The notes beneath the pieces were generated by a model that ran no database searches, was not told the origin of the DNA, and saw nothing but the letters and a program-made list of their open reading frames with translations. A stretch of 64,000 nt of DNA from Kitasatospora phosalacinea (GTDB lineage Bacteria > Actinomycetota > Actinomycetes > Streptomycetales > Streptomycetaceae), in NCBI RefSeq assembly GCF_000717185.1, contig NZ_JNYE01000008.1, positions 36,414 to 100,413 of the forward strand, read 5' to 3'. Positions 15,588 to 23,017 of the stretch are shown one piece after another; the first letter of the stretch is position 1; each line of letters begins with the position of its first letter. A program made the position numbers and the translations under genes.

Positions 15588-18080
15588 TCAGCCGCGGCGG
15601 AGCAGCCGCGACCGGAGCCGTCCGGCGCTGCGGCGGAGGTTCGCCCCGGCGGGGGTGCCGCCGAGGAACAGCGCGGCGGGGCCGCCGACCAGCAGGACGG
15701 CGCCGGTGGCGAGGATCACCGGCAGCAGCAGCCGGGCCATCCCGGCCCGGTCGGCCGCGGCCTCCCCGACGGGTGCGGCGGCCAGGCCGGGCGAGGCGCT
15801 GCCGCTGGGCCGGCCGGAGGCCGCATCCCCGGCCTGGACGGCGCCGGTGCCCCCGGCCGTCCCGGCGCCGTCGCCCGTACCGCCGACGGAGCCTCCGCTG
15901 CCGCCTGAACTCCCGCCGCTGCCGGGGCCGTTGGAGCCGGATTCGCCGCTGCCGCCGTCCTCGCCGCCGGTGTCGGCGGGCTTGCCGGGCGTGCCGCCGT
16001 CCTGGGCGGCGACGTGGCCGGCGGCGGCCTTCGCCTGGGCGGCCTGGGCCTTGGTCAGGGCCGCGTAGCCGACGGCGAGTTGGCCCGGCCCCCGGCCGTA
16101 GACCTGCCCCTTGCCGGGGTCGGTGACGGTGTGCACGAACCTGCTGACCGCCTCGGCCTTGGCCTGCCCGAGGCCCTCGGTCGGCAGCATGGCGTACTGC
16201 ACCATGGTCAGCGGGTACGCCTTCGGGTCCTTCGCGTAGGCGGATCCCTCGTCGTCGTAGGGGAGTTGCTGGGTGCCGGTGGTCTCGTCGAAGGGCATGT
16301 CCTTCGCGGCGGCCTGCATCGCGGTGATCGTCGGCGTGGTGAACTGGCCTGCCGGGTTGGGCAGTTCGGCTTCGGGCAGGCTCATCGCCTGGGCGTCGCC
16401 GCTGTCCATGACCGCGAACAGCGCCCGCCTGCCGGGCACCATGGCGAAGCACTTGTCGTGCTGGCCCGCGGCGTTGGTGTAGGGGAGCTGGCAGGACAGC
16501 CGGTTCTCCAGCACCATCCGCAGCACCTGGCCGAGCCCGCCGAGCACCGGGTTCCACTCGTACTGCTTGTGGTTGTTCTGACCGGAGTAGTCCAGCGTCT
16601 GGAACGCGTCGGTCGGGTAGCCGCCGTAACTCGACGGCAGGAACTTGCCGTTGACGTGGGTGCCCCACGGGTCGGGGGCGCCCTGCAGGAACTGGGCGGC
16701 GTCCGGGTCGGCGGCGATCCACTCGGTCAGCCGGTACACCAGGTCGGTGGTGCCGCCGACGACGACCGGCGCGGTGTTCGCGGTGTTGCCGCAGCTGGGC
16801 CAGGTCACGCCGGCCGCGGTGTCGGCGTTGAGCCGGCGGAACTCCGGGTCGTCGAACATGCAGAGCGGGTTGCCCCGGACGGTGTCGGTGTCGTCCGTGT
16901 TGTAGTAGCGGTACGTCTGGGTGAGCATCTTCGCCAGCAGCCGCTGGTTGAGCCGCAGTTGGTGGACCTGTCGGCGGGTGGCGCCGTCGTCGACCACGTA
17001 GACCACCGAGACCGCGCTGTTGGCGAGCGGCGCGTACACGTGGGGCCGGGTCGGCGCGTTGCGGTCCGGGACGGAGGTCAGTGCCACGTCCGCGCCCGAG
17101 CGGCGCAGGAAGGAGGAACGGGCCTGCGGCTCGCCGTTGCCGACGGAGTACTGCACCCGCAGCGGGTCGCTCTCCAGGCAGCTGCCGGTGCGCCACTGCT
17201 GGACCGCGCGGTCGGCCATCTCCAGGCCGATCACGGAGAAGTCGGCGTCCCCGGCGGGGCAGGAGTCGGGGGTCCGGGCGAAGTTCAGCGGGATGGTGAC
17301 GTGGCGCTTCCAGGCACACGACTCGCCGGAGGTCCAGTTGGTGTCGCTCGGGTTGAGCAGGAACGAGGAGTCGGTGGCGGTGTGGAAGAAGTCGTCCAGG
17401 TCCAGCGAGTGGTCGTCGCAGTTGATCACGACGTCCGGGTAGCTGTTGGCGCCGAGCGAGTCACCGCCGTAGTTCGGCTCCACCACCAGGGAGCACTTGT
17501 GGGCGGGGTCGCAGTTGAGGCCCTGGCTCTGCTGGGCGGTCCACAACTCGATGTCCGCCTCGCCCGTGCCGTCGGGGCGGGTCGCCGCGATGACCGTGTT
17601 CGACGGGAACTCCGGGGACGTGCCGGCCGCCGGAGTGGGCTGCAGGAAGCCCTTGGACGCGTCCCCGCCGTACAGGGTGGAGCCGTAGCAGTCGGTGACC
17701 TCGGGGTCCTCACCGCGGCACTGGTAGATCCGCACCGCGTAGTTGGCGGCGCCGTCGTTCAGCGCGACCACGTCGACGGGCTTGCCCATGACGTCGACGG
17801 TCGGCGTGAAGCCCGTCCAACTGACGTGCACCACCTGGTTCCTGAGGTCGTCGACCTGCGAGACCGTGATGGTGCCGGTCAGCCCGTCCGTCCAGGTCGC
17901 GGGGTCGAACCGGGCCGGTCCGTCCACGGTCGTGCCGGAGGCGGCCCGGGCCGGCTGGACGCCCGGGCCGCCCAACGGCAGGAACACGACTGCGGCGGCC
18001 ACCGTCCAGGCCAGCAGGGCCGCCAGGTAGGCCTTCAACGGACGCGATCCGGCTCTCGGCCCCCGCGGGCGGGTTCTCAT
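15588..18080 (-). CDS. Large membrane-anchored secreted protein of the Pst-like locus
   Basis: 830 residues. The signal peptide spans roughly residues 13-45 (ending VQPARA). A long extracytoplasmic region of about 640 residues follows, rich in paired Cys (for example YQCRGEDPEVTDCYGSTLYG) and with weak resemblance to periplasmic phosphate-binding folds in the second half. Then come a Gly/Ser linker (about 690-760), a transmembrane helix (ARLLLPVILATGAVLLVGGP) and a basic tail. The layout matches that of the anchored PstS-like protein downstream, so it may be a second receptor or an accessory subunit. ATG 18080 follows GGAGG. Its own promoter region and an upstream terminator make it the likely first gene of the pstC-A-S transcript. 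Confidence 0.75.
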   Translation of the reverse strand: MRTRPRGPRAGSRPLKAYLAALLAWTVAAAVVFLPLGGPGVQPARAASGTTVDGPARFDPATWTDGLTGTITVSQVDDLRNQVVHVSWTGFTPTVDVMGKPVDVVALNDGAANYAVRIYQCRGEDPEVTDCYGSTLYGGDASKGFLQPTPAAGTSPEFPSNTVIAATRPDGTGEADIELWTAQQSQGLNCDPAHKCSLVVEPNYGGDSLGANSYPDVVINCDDHSLDLDDFFHTATDSSFLLNPSDTNWTSGESCAWKRHVTIPLNFARTPDSCPAGDADFSVIGLEMADRAVQQWRTGSCLESDPLRVQYSVGNGEPQARSSFLRRSGADVALTSVPDRNAPTRPHVYAPLANSAVSVVYVVDDGATRRQVHQLRLNQRLLAKMLTQTYRYYNTDDTDTVRGNPLCMFDDPEFRRLNADTAAGVTWPSCGNTANTAPVVVGGTTDLVYRLTEWIAADPDAAQFLQGAPDPWGTHVNGKFLPSSYGGYPTDAFQTLDYSGQNNHKQYEWNPVLGGLGQVLRMVLENRLSCQLPYTNAAGQHDKCFAMVPGRRALFAVMDSGDAQAMSLPEAELPNPAGQFTTPTITAMQAAAKDMPFDETTGTQQLPYDDEGSAYAKDPKAYPLTMVQYAMLPTEGLGQAKAEAVSRFVHTVTDPGKGQVYGRGPGQLAVGYAALTKAQAAQAKAAAGHVAAQDGGTPGKPADTGGEDGGSGESGSNGPGSGGSSGGSGGSVGGTGDGAGTAGGTGAVQAGDAASGRPSGSASPGLAAAPVGEAAADRAGMARLLLPVILATGAVLLVGGPAALFLGGTPAGANLRRSAGRLRSRLLRRG

Positions 18081-18247
18081 CGGTGCAGCACCTCCGGCTG
18101 ACGGCGCGCCGGACCGGGCACGCACGGATGACAGGGAGCGGAGCGACCGGTCGGCGGCTCCGACGGTATTCGGCCAGTCGCGTCTGGCCGGTCGCTGTTA
18201 TCCAGGTGTACGAGGCCCCAATTGGTGCTCGAATCAATGGAATTGAT
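18081..18247 (-). promoter_or_regulatory. Probable promoter region with inverted repeat ATCAAT-GGA-ATTGAT
   Basis: This stretch upstream of the large anchored protein is AT-rich relative to its surroundings. A perfect inverted repeat ATCAAT/ATTGAT with a three-base spacer lies at 18233-18247, and the palindrome CCAATTGG at about 18218-18225. Reading toward the gene, a GATAAC hexamer lies near 18196-18201, but its -35 partner is unclear. The repeat is a candidate operator. I found no convincing PHO-box repeat here. Confidence 0.45.
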
Positions 18248-18263
18248 GGGCCATCACATGCGC

Positions 18264-18296
18264 GTACCGCCCGACCGGGGACCGGTCGGGCGGTAC
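18264..18296. terminator. Strong hairpin terminator within the Pst-like locus
   Basis: A perfect 15-bp stem (18264-18278 with 18282-18296) and a three-base loop. It lies downstream of the small secreted-protein gene (stop at 18365, minus strand) and upstream of the promoter region of the large anchored protein, so it separates two transcription units. Confidence 0.88.
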
Positions 18297-18364
18297 GGGG
18301 TCCCGGAACTCCGGGCGCGGGTACGGGTGCGGGCGCGGGTGCGGGTGCGAGCGGTGGGTGCGGG

Positions 18365-18949
18365 TCAGGAGGCGGGCGTGTAGGAGAGCGCGAAGGAGCC
18401 GACGTCCTGGCCCGCGGTGAAGAAGGTGGTGTGCAGCTCGCTGTCCAGGTACCGGGCGCCCTCGGCGTCCAGCACCAGCGCGTCGGCGGTCAGGCTCTGC
18501 GTGCCGCCGCTGCTGGTGATCGAGTTGTTGCCCGCCGGGTCGAACAGCGCGACCGGGGTGGTGGAGCCGTCCGGGACGGCGGTGACGGCCCAGGTGTCGA
18601 AGGCGAAGGCCAGCTGGTGGAAGGAGACCGCGCTGCCGGTCCTCGCGTCGACGAAGAGCAGGCCGCCGCCGAGGCTGACCCCGCCGAAGAAGTTGTTCAG
18701 CGTTCCGCTGCCGTCGGTCACCGGGAAGCTCGCCGACAGGCCGCTGGCCGCGTCGTAGCCCGCGGTGGCGGTGGGCAGCGGGACGGCCACGATGCCGGCC
18801 CGGGCGGCCTGCTGGAAGAAGGAGTTGCTCTCGTGGATCACCACGCTGCCGGCCGCCGGCGCGGCGGTGGCGGAGGTGGCGGACGCGGCGGTGGCGGCGA
18901 GGGCGAGACCGGCGACCGCGGCGGCGATCCGGACGGCGTGACGGGACAT
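18365..18949 (-). CDS. Small secreted protein of unknown function
   Basis: 194 residues with an N-terminal signal peptide (about 1-30, cut after an AxA-type site near SATAAPAA). The mature part looks like a beta-rich, single-domain secreted protein with segments such as GGGLLFVDARTGSAVSFHQL and FDTWAVTAVPDGSTTPVALF. It has no Cys and no anchor. ATG 18949 follows AAGGAG. It is followed by hexamer repeats (GCGGGT) against the stop and then a strong terminator. I do not recognise the family; its position between receptor-like genes suggests a role in the same surface system. Confidence 0.7.
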   Translation of the reverse strand: MSRHAVRIAAAVAGLALAATAASATSATAAPAAGSVVIHESNSFFQQAARAGIVAVPLPTATAGYDAASGLSASFPVTDGSGTLNNFFGGVSLGGGLLFVDARTGSAVSFHQLAFAFDTWAVTAVPDGSTTPVALFDPAGNNSITSSGGTQSLTADALVLDAEGARYLDSELHTTFFTAGQDVGSFALSYTPAS

Positions 18950-19040
18950 CGTGGCTCCTTCGGACGGGGTGCGTGGCGGGGTGCGCGGCGGCACCCGGCG
19001 CGTGGTGCGTGGCGGCGCGTGGTGTGCGGTGCGTACTGCT

Positions 19041-19138
19041 CGGTGCGGGCGGTGCGGGCGGTGCGGGCGGCGCGGGCGGCGCGGGTGGCGCGGGCGGTGC
19101 GGGCGGCGCGGGCGGCGCGGGCGGCGCGGGCGGCGCTA
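19041..19138. repeat. GCGGGCGGY low-complexity tandem repeat
   Basis: About ten degenerate 9-base units of the form GCGGGCGGT or GCGGGCGGC lie in the 284-base gap between two secreted-protein genes. No gene is convincing in this gap. The repeat would read as Gly/Ala collagen-like peptide in one frame, but it lacks a start with a ribosome site. Confidence 0.85.
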
Positions 19139-19233
19139 CGGGCCGCCGCCCGTCCCGGCCGGGGCGCGGGACGGGCGGCGGGTACTGCGGGGCGGGGCGG
19201 GGCGGTGCGGACGGGCTCCGGGGACGGGGCCCG

Positions 19234-20256
19234 TCAGATGTGGGTGGTGGAACCGCAGGCCGCGGCCGCCAGGGTCAGGTAGCCGTAGCTGACGGTGGAC
19301 GCCTTGCCCGCGGTGGAGCAGAGGTAGCCGCTGGAGCCGAAGATCGCGCGCAGCGCGGTGCTCTTGGTGGTGGCCGGGCTGGCGTTCCAGTCGCTGTCCC
19401 GGACCACGTTGTAGAGCACCCGGCCGTAGGTCGGGTTGGCGAAGACCGAGTTGATGGTGCCGGAGGCGGTCAGCGGGGCGACGCCGTTGATGGAGCGCAG
19501 GGTCAGGTTGCCCTTGTCGTCGACCGCGTCGTTGTGGCCGTTGGCCTGGCCCACCCAGTGGCCGGCCGAGTACGGGAAGATCACGTCGACGTCGTCGAGC
19601 AGCGGGTCGGTGCCCTGGTTCTCCTGCGGGCCGGTGACCACGCAGGAGCCCAGGGTCGGGTTGCCGATGGCCTTCAGGAAGAAGGAACGGGTGCCGGAGT
19701 TGATCTGCGGCAGGTAGGGCTTGATGGTGCCCGCGGTGCCGCCGAACGCCGACCAGTTGGTCTTGCCCGCGGTGCAGGAGTAGATGTCGAACAGGTCCTG
19801 GGTGGTCAGGTTGGCCGGGGCGTGGCCGCCGGACTTCGCCGACCAGGTCACCGCGTCCTTGGCGAACGCCACGAACAGGTTGGAGGACAGGTCACCGGTC
19901 TGCGGGCCCCGGGAGGAGCGCGCGTAGTCCAGGCTGCTGCCGGCCGCGTTCAGCGCGGTGATGCCGGCACCGGAGCCGTTCGGGCGGGTGATCGAGGCCG
20001 CGCCGCTCTTCGGGGTGATCGTGGCCGAGCCGGTCGCGTCCCAGCTGTACAGCTTCGGGGTGCCCGACACGGTGGCGTTGTAGTCGGTGGAGAACTGGTT
20101 GAGCAGAGCCTGCGTGGTGTCCGAACCAGCACCGACGATGTCCGTGCTCGCCGGGACGGTGCCGGTGGCCGGGTCCGCCATCGCGGGGACGGCGACGGCA
20201 GTGAGGGCGGCGGTCATCGCGACGGCGGCGAACGCCTTGGCAGCGGTGTGACGCAT
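19234..20256 (-). CDS. Secreted PstS-like substrate-binding domain protein
   Basis: 340 residues with a signal peptide (about 1-27, ending VPAMA) and a PBP2-like binding domain. The beginning, STDIVGAGSDTTQALLNQFS, parallels the phosphate/sulfate-binding family opening, and LDYARSSRG and INSGTRSFFLKAIG occupy ligand-loop positions. Several Cys pairs (YSCTAG, GSCVVTG, YLCSTAG, AAACGSTTHI) suggest disulfides. There is no lipobox and no membrane anchor, so it should be freely secreted. ATG 20256 is preceded by a weak GGAGGAA-like site. It is the most upstream minus-strand gene of the Pst-like region. The ligand is not proven to be phosphate. Confidence 0.78.
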   Translation of the reverse strand: MRHTAAKAFAAVAMTAALTAVAVPAMADPATGTVPASTDIVGAGSDTTQALLNQFSTDYNATVSGTPKLYSWDATGSATITPKSGAASITRPNGSGAGITALNAAGSSLDYARSSRGPQTGDLSSNLFVAFAKDAVTWSAKSGGHAPANLTTQDLFDIYSCTAGKTNWSAFGGTAGTIKPYLPQINSGTRSFFLKAIGNPTLGSCVVTGPQENQGTDPLLDDVDVIFPYSAGHWVGQANGHNDAVDDKGNLTLRSINGVAPLTASGTINSVFANPTYGRVLYNVVRDSDWNASPATTKSTALRAIFGSSGYLCSTAGKASTVSYGYLTLAAAACGSTTHI

Positions 20257-20597
20257 GGTCCTGTTCCTCCGTAGGGGAAAGTCCTAGCTGGACCGGAACC
20301 TGGCGGGGCCCGGTGCCGGAGGGCTCCGCGGCTCTCCGGCGGTGCGATCCTCGCCGCGTCCACCTGCTCCCCGGAAGCACCGGCCGCCTCCCCCGCCCCG
20401 GCCGCACCCGGCCCGCTGCCGCCGCGATTGCCCTGCTCAGCACGGGAGTCGGCCGCTCACCACCCAGGCGGCCCGGCCCTGGCGCGTTCTTCTCCAGGTG
20501 TGCCCACGGGGTCACCCCGGCCACCTCCGCTTCACTCCCGCCGCACCACCCCCGCACCGCCCCACACCGCACCGCACCGCACCAGCGCAACGCCGAA
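20257..20597. other. Non-coding gap upstream of the secreted PstS-like gene
   Basis: This 341-base stretch has no credible gene on either strand. It should hold the promoter of the secreted binding protein. TCAC-containing segments at 20457, 20512 and 20532 resemble single PHO-box units, but they do not repeat every 11 bases. A short run of CACCG repeats lies near 20566-20583. Confidence 0.5.
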
Positions 20598-20627
20598 GCG
20601 CCCCGCCGCAGGGAAGCGACGGGGCGC
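20598..20627 (-). terminator. Probable terminator of the YegP-like gene pair
   Basis: Arms GCGCCCCG (20598-20605) and CGGGGCGC (20620-20627) pair perfectly, and three more base pairs extend the stem after one mismatch. It lies 35 bases past the stop of the second YegP-like gene on the minus strand. Confidence 0.6.
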
Positions 20628-20661
20628 GGGAACGCGTCCGGGGGCGGGGCCGGTGCCGGGG

Positions 20662-21078
20662 CTACCAGGCGGGCGGCAGGGCCGGTCCGCCGCCGCCCAG
20701 GCGGCGCAGGCGCTGGACGTGGTCGGCGCCCTGCCGGAAGGCGGTGACGCTCTGACGGCACTGGTCGCGGCGCAGGTAGCCGCGGGCGCTGCGGGCGACC
20801 GCCTCGCCGCCGCCCGCCCCGGCCCGGGTGGTGCGGGCGGGGAGGTGCGCCGTCCAGACCCAGAGGCGGTCCTCGCGCTGGCTGAGGACGAACCGCAGGA
20901 CGGCCCGTTCGGCCAGCAACTCCCCTATGCCGATTGCCAGTTCACGGTCGCTTCGGTAGGTGCGGACGGCCGCGGCGAGCCGCCTGCCGTTCGCGGCCAC
21001 CAGCGACCAGCCGACCCGCCCGTCCGCCCCGCGCACCGGCACCAGCCGGGGGCCGCGGCCGGTCTCCAGCATGCTCAC
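20662..21078 (-). CDS. Small protein with YegP/DUF1508-like repeats (second of pair)
   Basis: 138 residues, probably cytoplasmic, with no signal peptide or membrane segment. The opening VPVRGADGRVGWSLVAANGR and the later VRTYRSDRELAIGIGELL resemble one YegP-type unit. A second weaker unit follows (RLWVWTAHLPARTT). YegP-type domains are small alpha/beta folds of unknown role. GTG 21078 overlaps the upstream stop as GTGA, so translation of the pair is coupled and the products probably act together. The assignment is by pattern only. Confidence 0.6.
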   Translation of the reverse strand: MSMLETGRGPRLVPVRGADGRVGWSLVAANGRRLAAAVRTYRSDRELAIGIGELLAERAVLRFVLSQREDRLWVWTAHLPARTTRAGAGGGEAVARSARGYLRRDQCRQSVTAFRQGADHVQRLRRLGGGGPALPPAW

Positions 21079-21572
21079 GACCCGCCCTCACCCCCGGCCG
21101 CCGCAGTCGCAGCCGCAGCCGCCGCGGCCCCTGCCGCCTCCGCCGCCGCGGACATCCGGACCAGCAGCGCCATGAACCGCCGGAACGCGTTCTGGCAGGT
21201 CGCGTAACGCTCGTACGCCCGGCTCGACTTGACCAGCGGATTGCCCCGCGGCCCGGGCACCACCCAGGTCCAGCCCAGTCCGTCGCGGACATGGGTGATC
21301 CGCGCCACCAGCGCAGGCCCCAGGGCGACCAGCTCGGCGAACGCCCGCTCGGCGTCACCGGACGACTCGTGGACGGAGGAGGACACCGCCACCACCCGCC
21401 CGTTCATCGCTTTGAGCTGCCACTGGAACCGCCCGTTCGGCGCCCGCTCCGTGAACAGGCCCTCCCCGCGCACCGCCCCTACCCCCGGATCGTCCGCCGA
21501 CGGAGCGCCCGTTCTCGGGCCGCACCACCGAACACCCAGCCGGCCCGCGTGGACCGCGAACCGGACGCACAT
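21075..21572 (-). CDS. YegP/DUF1508-like protein (first of pair)
   Basis: 165 residues. It contains two related segments: GRFQWQLKAMNGRVVAVSSS (near residue 48) and GWTWVVPGPRGNPLVKSSRA (near residue 98), each followed by a helix, matching the strand-turn-strand pattern of tandem YegP/DUF1508 units. The C-terminus is an Ala-rich low-complexity tail. ATG 21572 gives MCVRFAVHAGRLGVRW; an upstream ATG at 21611 is also in frame. It overlaps the next gene by four bases. Function is unknown. Confidence 0.6.
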   Translation of the reverse strand: MCVRFAVHAGRLGVRWCGPRTGAPSADDPGVGAVRGEGLFTERAPNGRFQWQLKAMNGRVVAVSSSVHESSGDAERAFAELVALGPALVARITHVRDGLGWTWVVPGPRGNPLVKSSRAYERYATCQNAFRRFMALLVRMSAAAEAAGAAAAAAATAAAGGEGGS

Positions 21573-21742
21573 CGTCACGGGCCGAACGCTATGTGTGCAC
21601 GGAGCGAGCACGGAAGCGGAATCCCCTCCACAGCGCCGCTGTTCGCCGCGAAGTTCTCCCTCGTTAATGCGGGCCGCTCCGCGGGACCGCCCCGCCCCTC
21701 CTGCTCACCCGCCTTCCGTCGTCAAGTATTTCGATTGATCGA

Positions 21743-21753
21743 CGAATGTTTCG
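21743..21753. promoter_or_regulatory. CGAATGTTTCG operator-like site upstream of lacI-type gene
   Basis: This 11-base site differs at one position from the perfect palindrome CGAAACTTTCG found upstream of the NodB deacetylase gene (22987-22997). Both lie downstream of a CAAGTATT sequence (21723 and 22979). CGAAANTTTCG is the class of operator described for LacI-family xylanase regulators in Streptomyces, so autoregulation of the LacI gene that starts 84 bases downstream is plausible. Confidence 0.55.
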
Positions 21754-21836
21754 GTCACGCTAAGATGCCCGTCCCCGCGGGACGAGGCCCCCGACCGACC
21801 CCACCGGTGACGGTCGGGGGCGCTACTATCCGAGCC

Positions 21837-22868
21837 ATGAGCGCTGCAGAACTCGAACCCGACCCCGCACCGACCCTGTCGGAGATCGCCCGGGCGGCCG
21901 GCGTCTCGGCGCCGACAGTTTCGAAGGTGCTGAACGGCCGGGCCGACGTCGCGCCCGCGACCCGCGCCAAGGTCGAGGAGATCCTGCGCCGCACCGGCTA
22001 CCAGCGCCGCCGCACCGCCACGCCGCCGTCCCGGCTGCTCGACCTGGTCTTCCACCAGCTCGACAACGCCTGGGCGATGGAGGTGATCCGGGGCGTGGAG
22101 AACGTCGCCCGGGACGAGGGCCTGAGCGTGGTGCTCTCCGAGTCCGCCGGGCGGCTCACCCCGGGCCAGACCTGGGTGGACGGGGTCCTGGCCCGCCGTC
22201 CGGCCGGCGTGGTGCTGGTGCTGTCCGAGCTGGACGCCTCCCAGCGCGACCAACTCGCCAGCCGGGACATCCCGTTCGTGGTGCTCGACCCGGCCGGCGA
22301 CCCGGCGGAGGGGGTGCCCGCCGTCGGCGCCGCCAACTGGCAGGGCGGCCTGGCCGCCACCCGGCACCTGCTCGACCTCGGCCACCGCCGGATCGGGATG
22401 ATCTCCGGCCCGTCCGGAATGATGTGCAGCCGCGCCCGGGTCGACGGCTACCGGACCGCGCTCGGCACGGCCCGGCTGCCGGTCGACCCGGAGCTGATCA
22501 TCGAGGGCAACTTCCACCACGAGGTCGGGTACGCCGCCGCCCACACCCTGCTCACCCGGCCCGACCGGCCCACCGCCATCTTCGCGGGCAACGACCTGCA
22601 GGCCCTGGGCGTGTACGAGGCCGCCCGCGAACTGGGGCTGCGGGTACCGGAAGACCTCTCGGTGGTCGGCTTCGACGACCTGCCGCTGGCCCGCTGGGTC
22701 GGCCCGCCGCTGACCACCGTCCGCCAGCCGCTGGTGGAGATGGCCGAGACGGCGGCCCGGCTGGCCATCGGGCTCGGCCGCGGCGAGCAGCCCACCGCGA
22801 CCAGGGTCGACCTCGCCACCAGCCTGGTCGTCCGGACCAGCACCGCCCCGCCGCCGGCCGAAGGCTGA
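21837..22868 (+). CDS. LacI-family transcriptional regulator
   Basis: A 343-residue LacI/GalR repressor. The N-terminal helix-turn-helix and hinge are clear (TLSEIARAAGVSAPTVSKVL, then DVAPATRAKVEEILRRTGY). A periplasmic-binding-like sugar domain follows, with the usual NDLQALGVYEAARELGLRVP and VPEDLSVVGFDDLPLARWV. Its ligand is expected to be a sugar or oligosaccharide. ATG 21837 begins MSAAELEPD. The two CGAAWNTTTCG-like sites, one in front of this gene and one in front of the next, suggest it controls itself and the downstream polysaccharide deacetylase. A hairpin terminator ends the gene. Confidence 0.92.
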   Translation: MSAAELEPDPAPTLSEIARAAGVSAPTVSKVLNGRADVAPATRAKVEEILRRTGYQRRRTATPPSRLLDLVFHQLDNAWAMEVIRGVENVARDEGLSVVLSESAGRLTPGQTWVDGVLARRPAGVVLVLSELDASQRDQLASRDIPFVVLDPAGDPAEGVPAVGAANWQGGLAATRHLLDLGHRRIGMISGPSGMMCSRARVDGYRTALGTARLPVDPELIIEGNFHHEVGYAAAHTLLTRPDRPTAIFAGNDLQALGVYEAARELGLRVPEDLSVVGFDDLPLARWVGPPLTTVRQPLVEMAETAARLAIGLGRGEQPTATRVDLATSLVVRTSTAPPPAEG

Positions 22869-22887
22869 TCGGCGCCCGTCAACTCTC

Positions 22888-22918
22888 CTGCGCGGTCCGG
22901 ACGTTCCGGGCCGCGCAG
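22888..22918 (+). terminator. Hairpin terminator of the LacI gene
   Basis: Arms CTGCGCGG-T-CCGGA and TCCGG-G-CCGCGCAG pair with one internal T-G position, giving a stem of about 13 bp just 20 bases after the LacI stop. It isolates the regulator gene from the deacetylase promoter that follows. Confidence 0.8.
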
Positions 22919-22923
22919 AGTGG

Positions 22924-22997
22924 TTGACGCCCCTCCCCGGCTCCCCTACCGTCATCCGGGTCACACCGGAAGATTCGACAAGTATTCGAAACTTTCG
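22924..22997 (+). promoter_or_regulatory. Promoter plus CGAAACTTTCG operator for the NodB deacetylase
   Basis: A TTGACG hexamer (22924-22929), a 17-base spacer and TACCGT (22947-22952) form a good vegetative-type promoter. Downstream, CGAAACTTTCG (22987-22997) is a perfect 11-base palindrome between the predicted transcript start and the ATG at 23018, placed to block transcription when bound. The same palindrome is established as a LacI-type regulator target in Streptomyces xylanase promoters. Confidence 0.7.
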
Positions 22998-23017
22998 GAT
23001 CGTTCGGAGGGAGCCCC

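Noticed and set aside
19041..19138. Collagen-like Gly/Ala protein gene
   Set aside because: The repeat reads as Gly-rich peptide in one frame, but no start codon with a ribosome site and no signal peptide accompany it.
20450..20545. PHO-box-like TCAC units upstream of the secreted PstS-like gene
   Set aside because: Single units resemble the PhoP direct-repeat unit, but their spacing (55 and 20 bases) does not give contiguous 11-base repeats, and the orientation is opposite to the gene.
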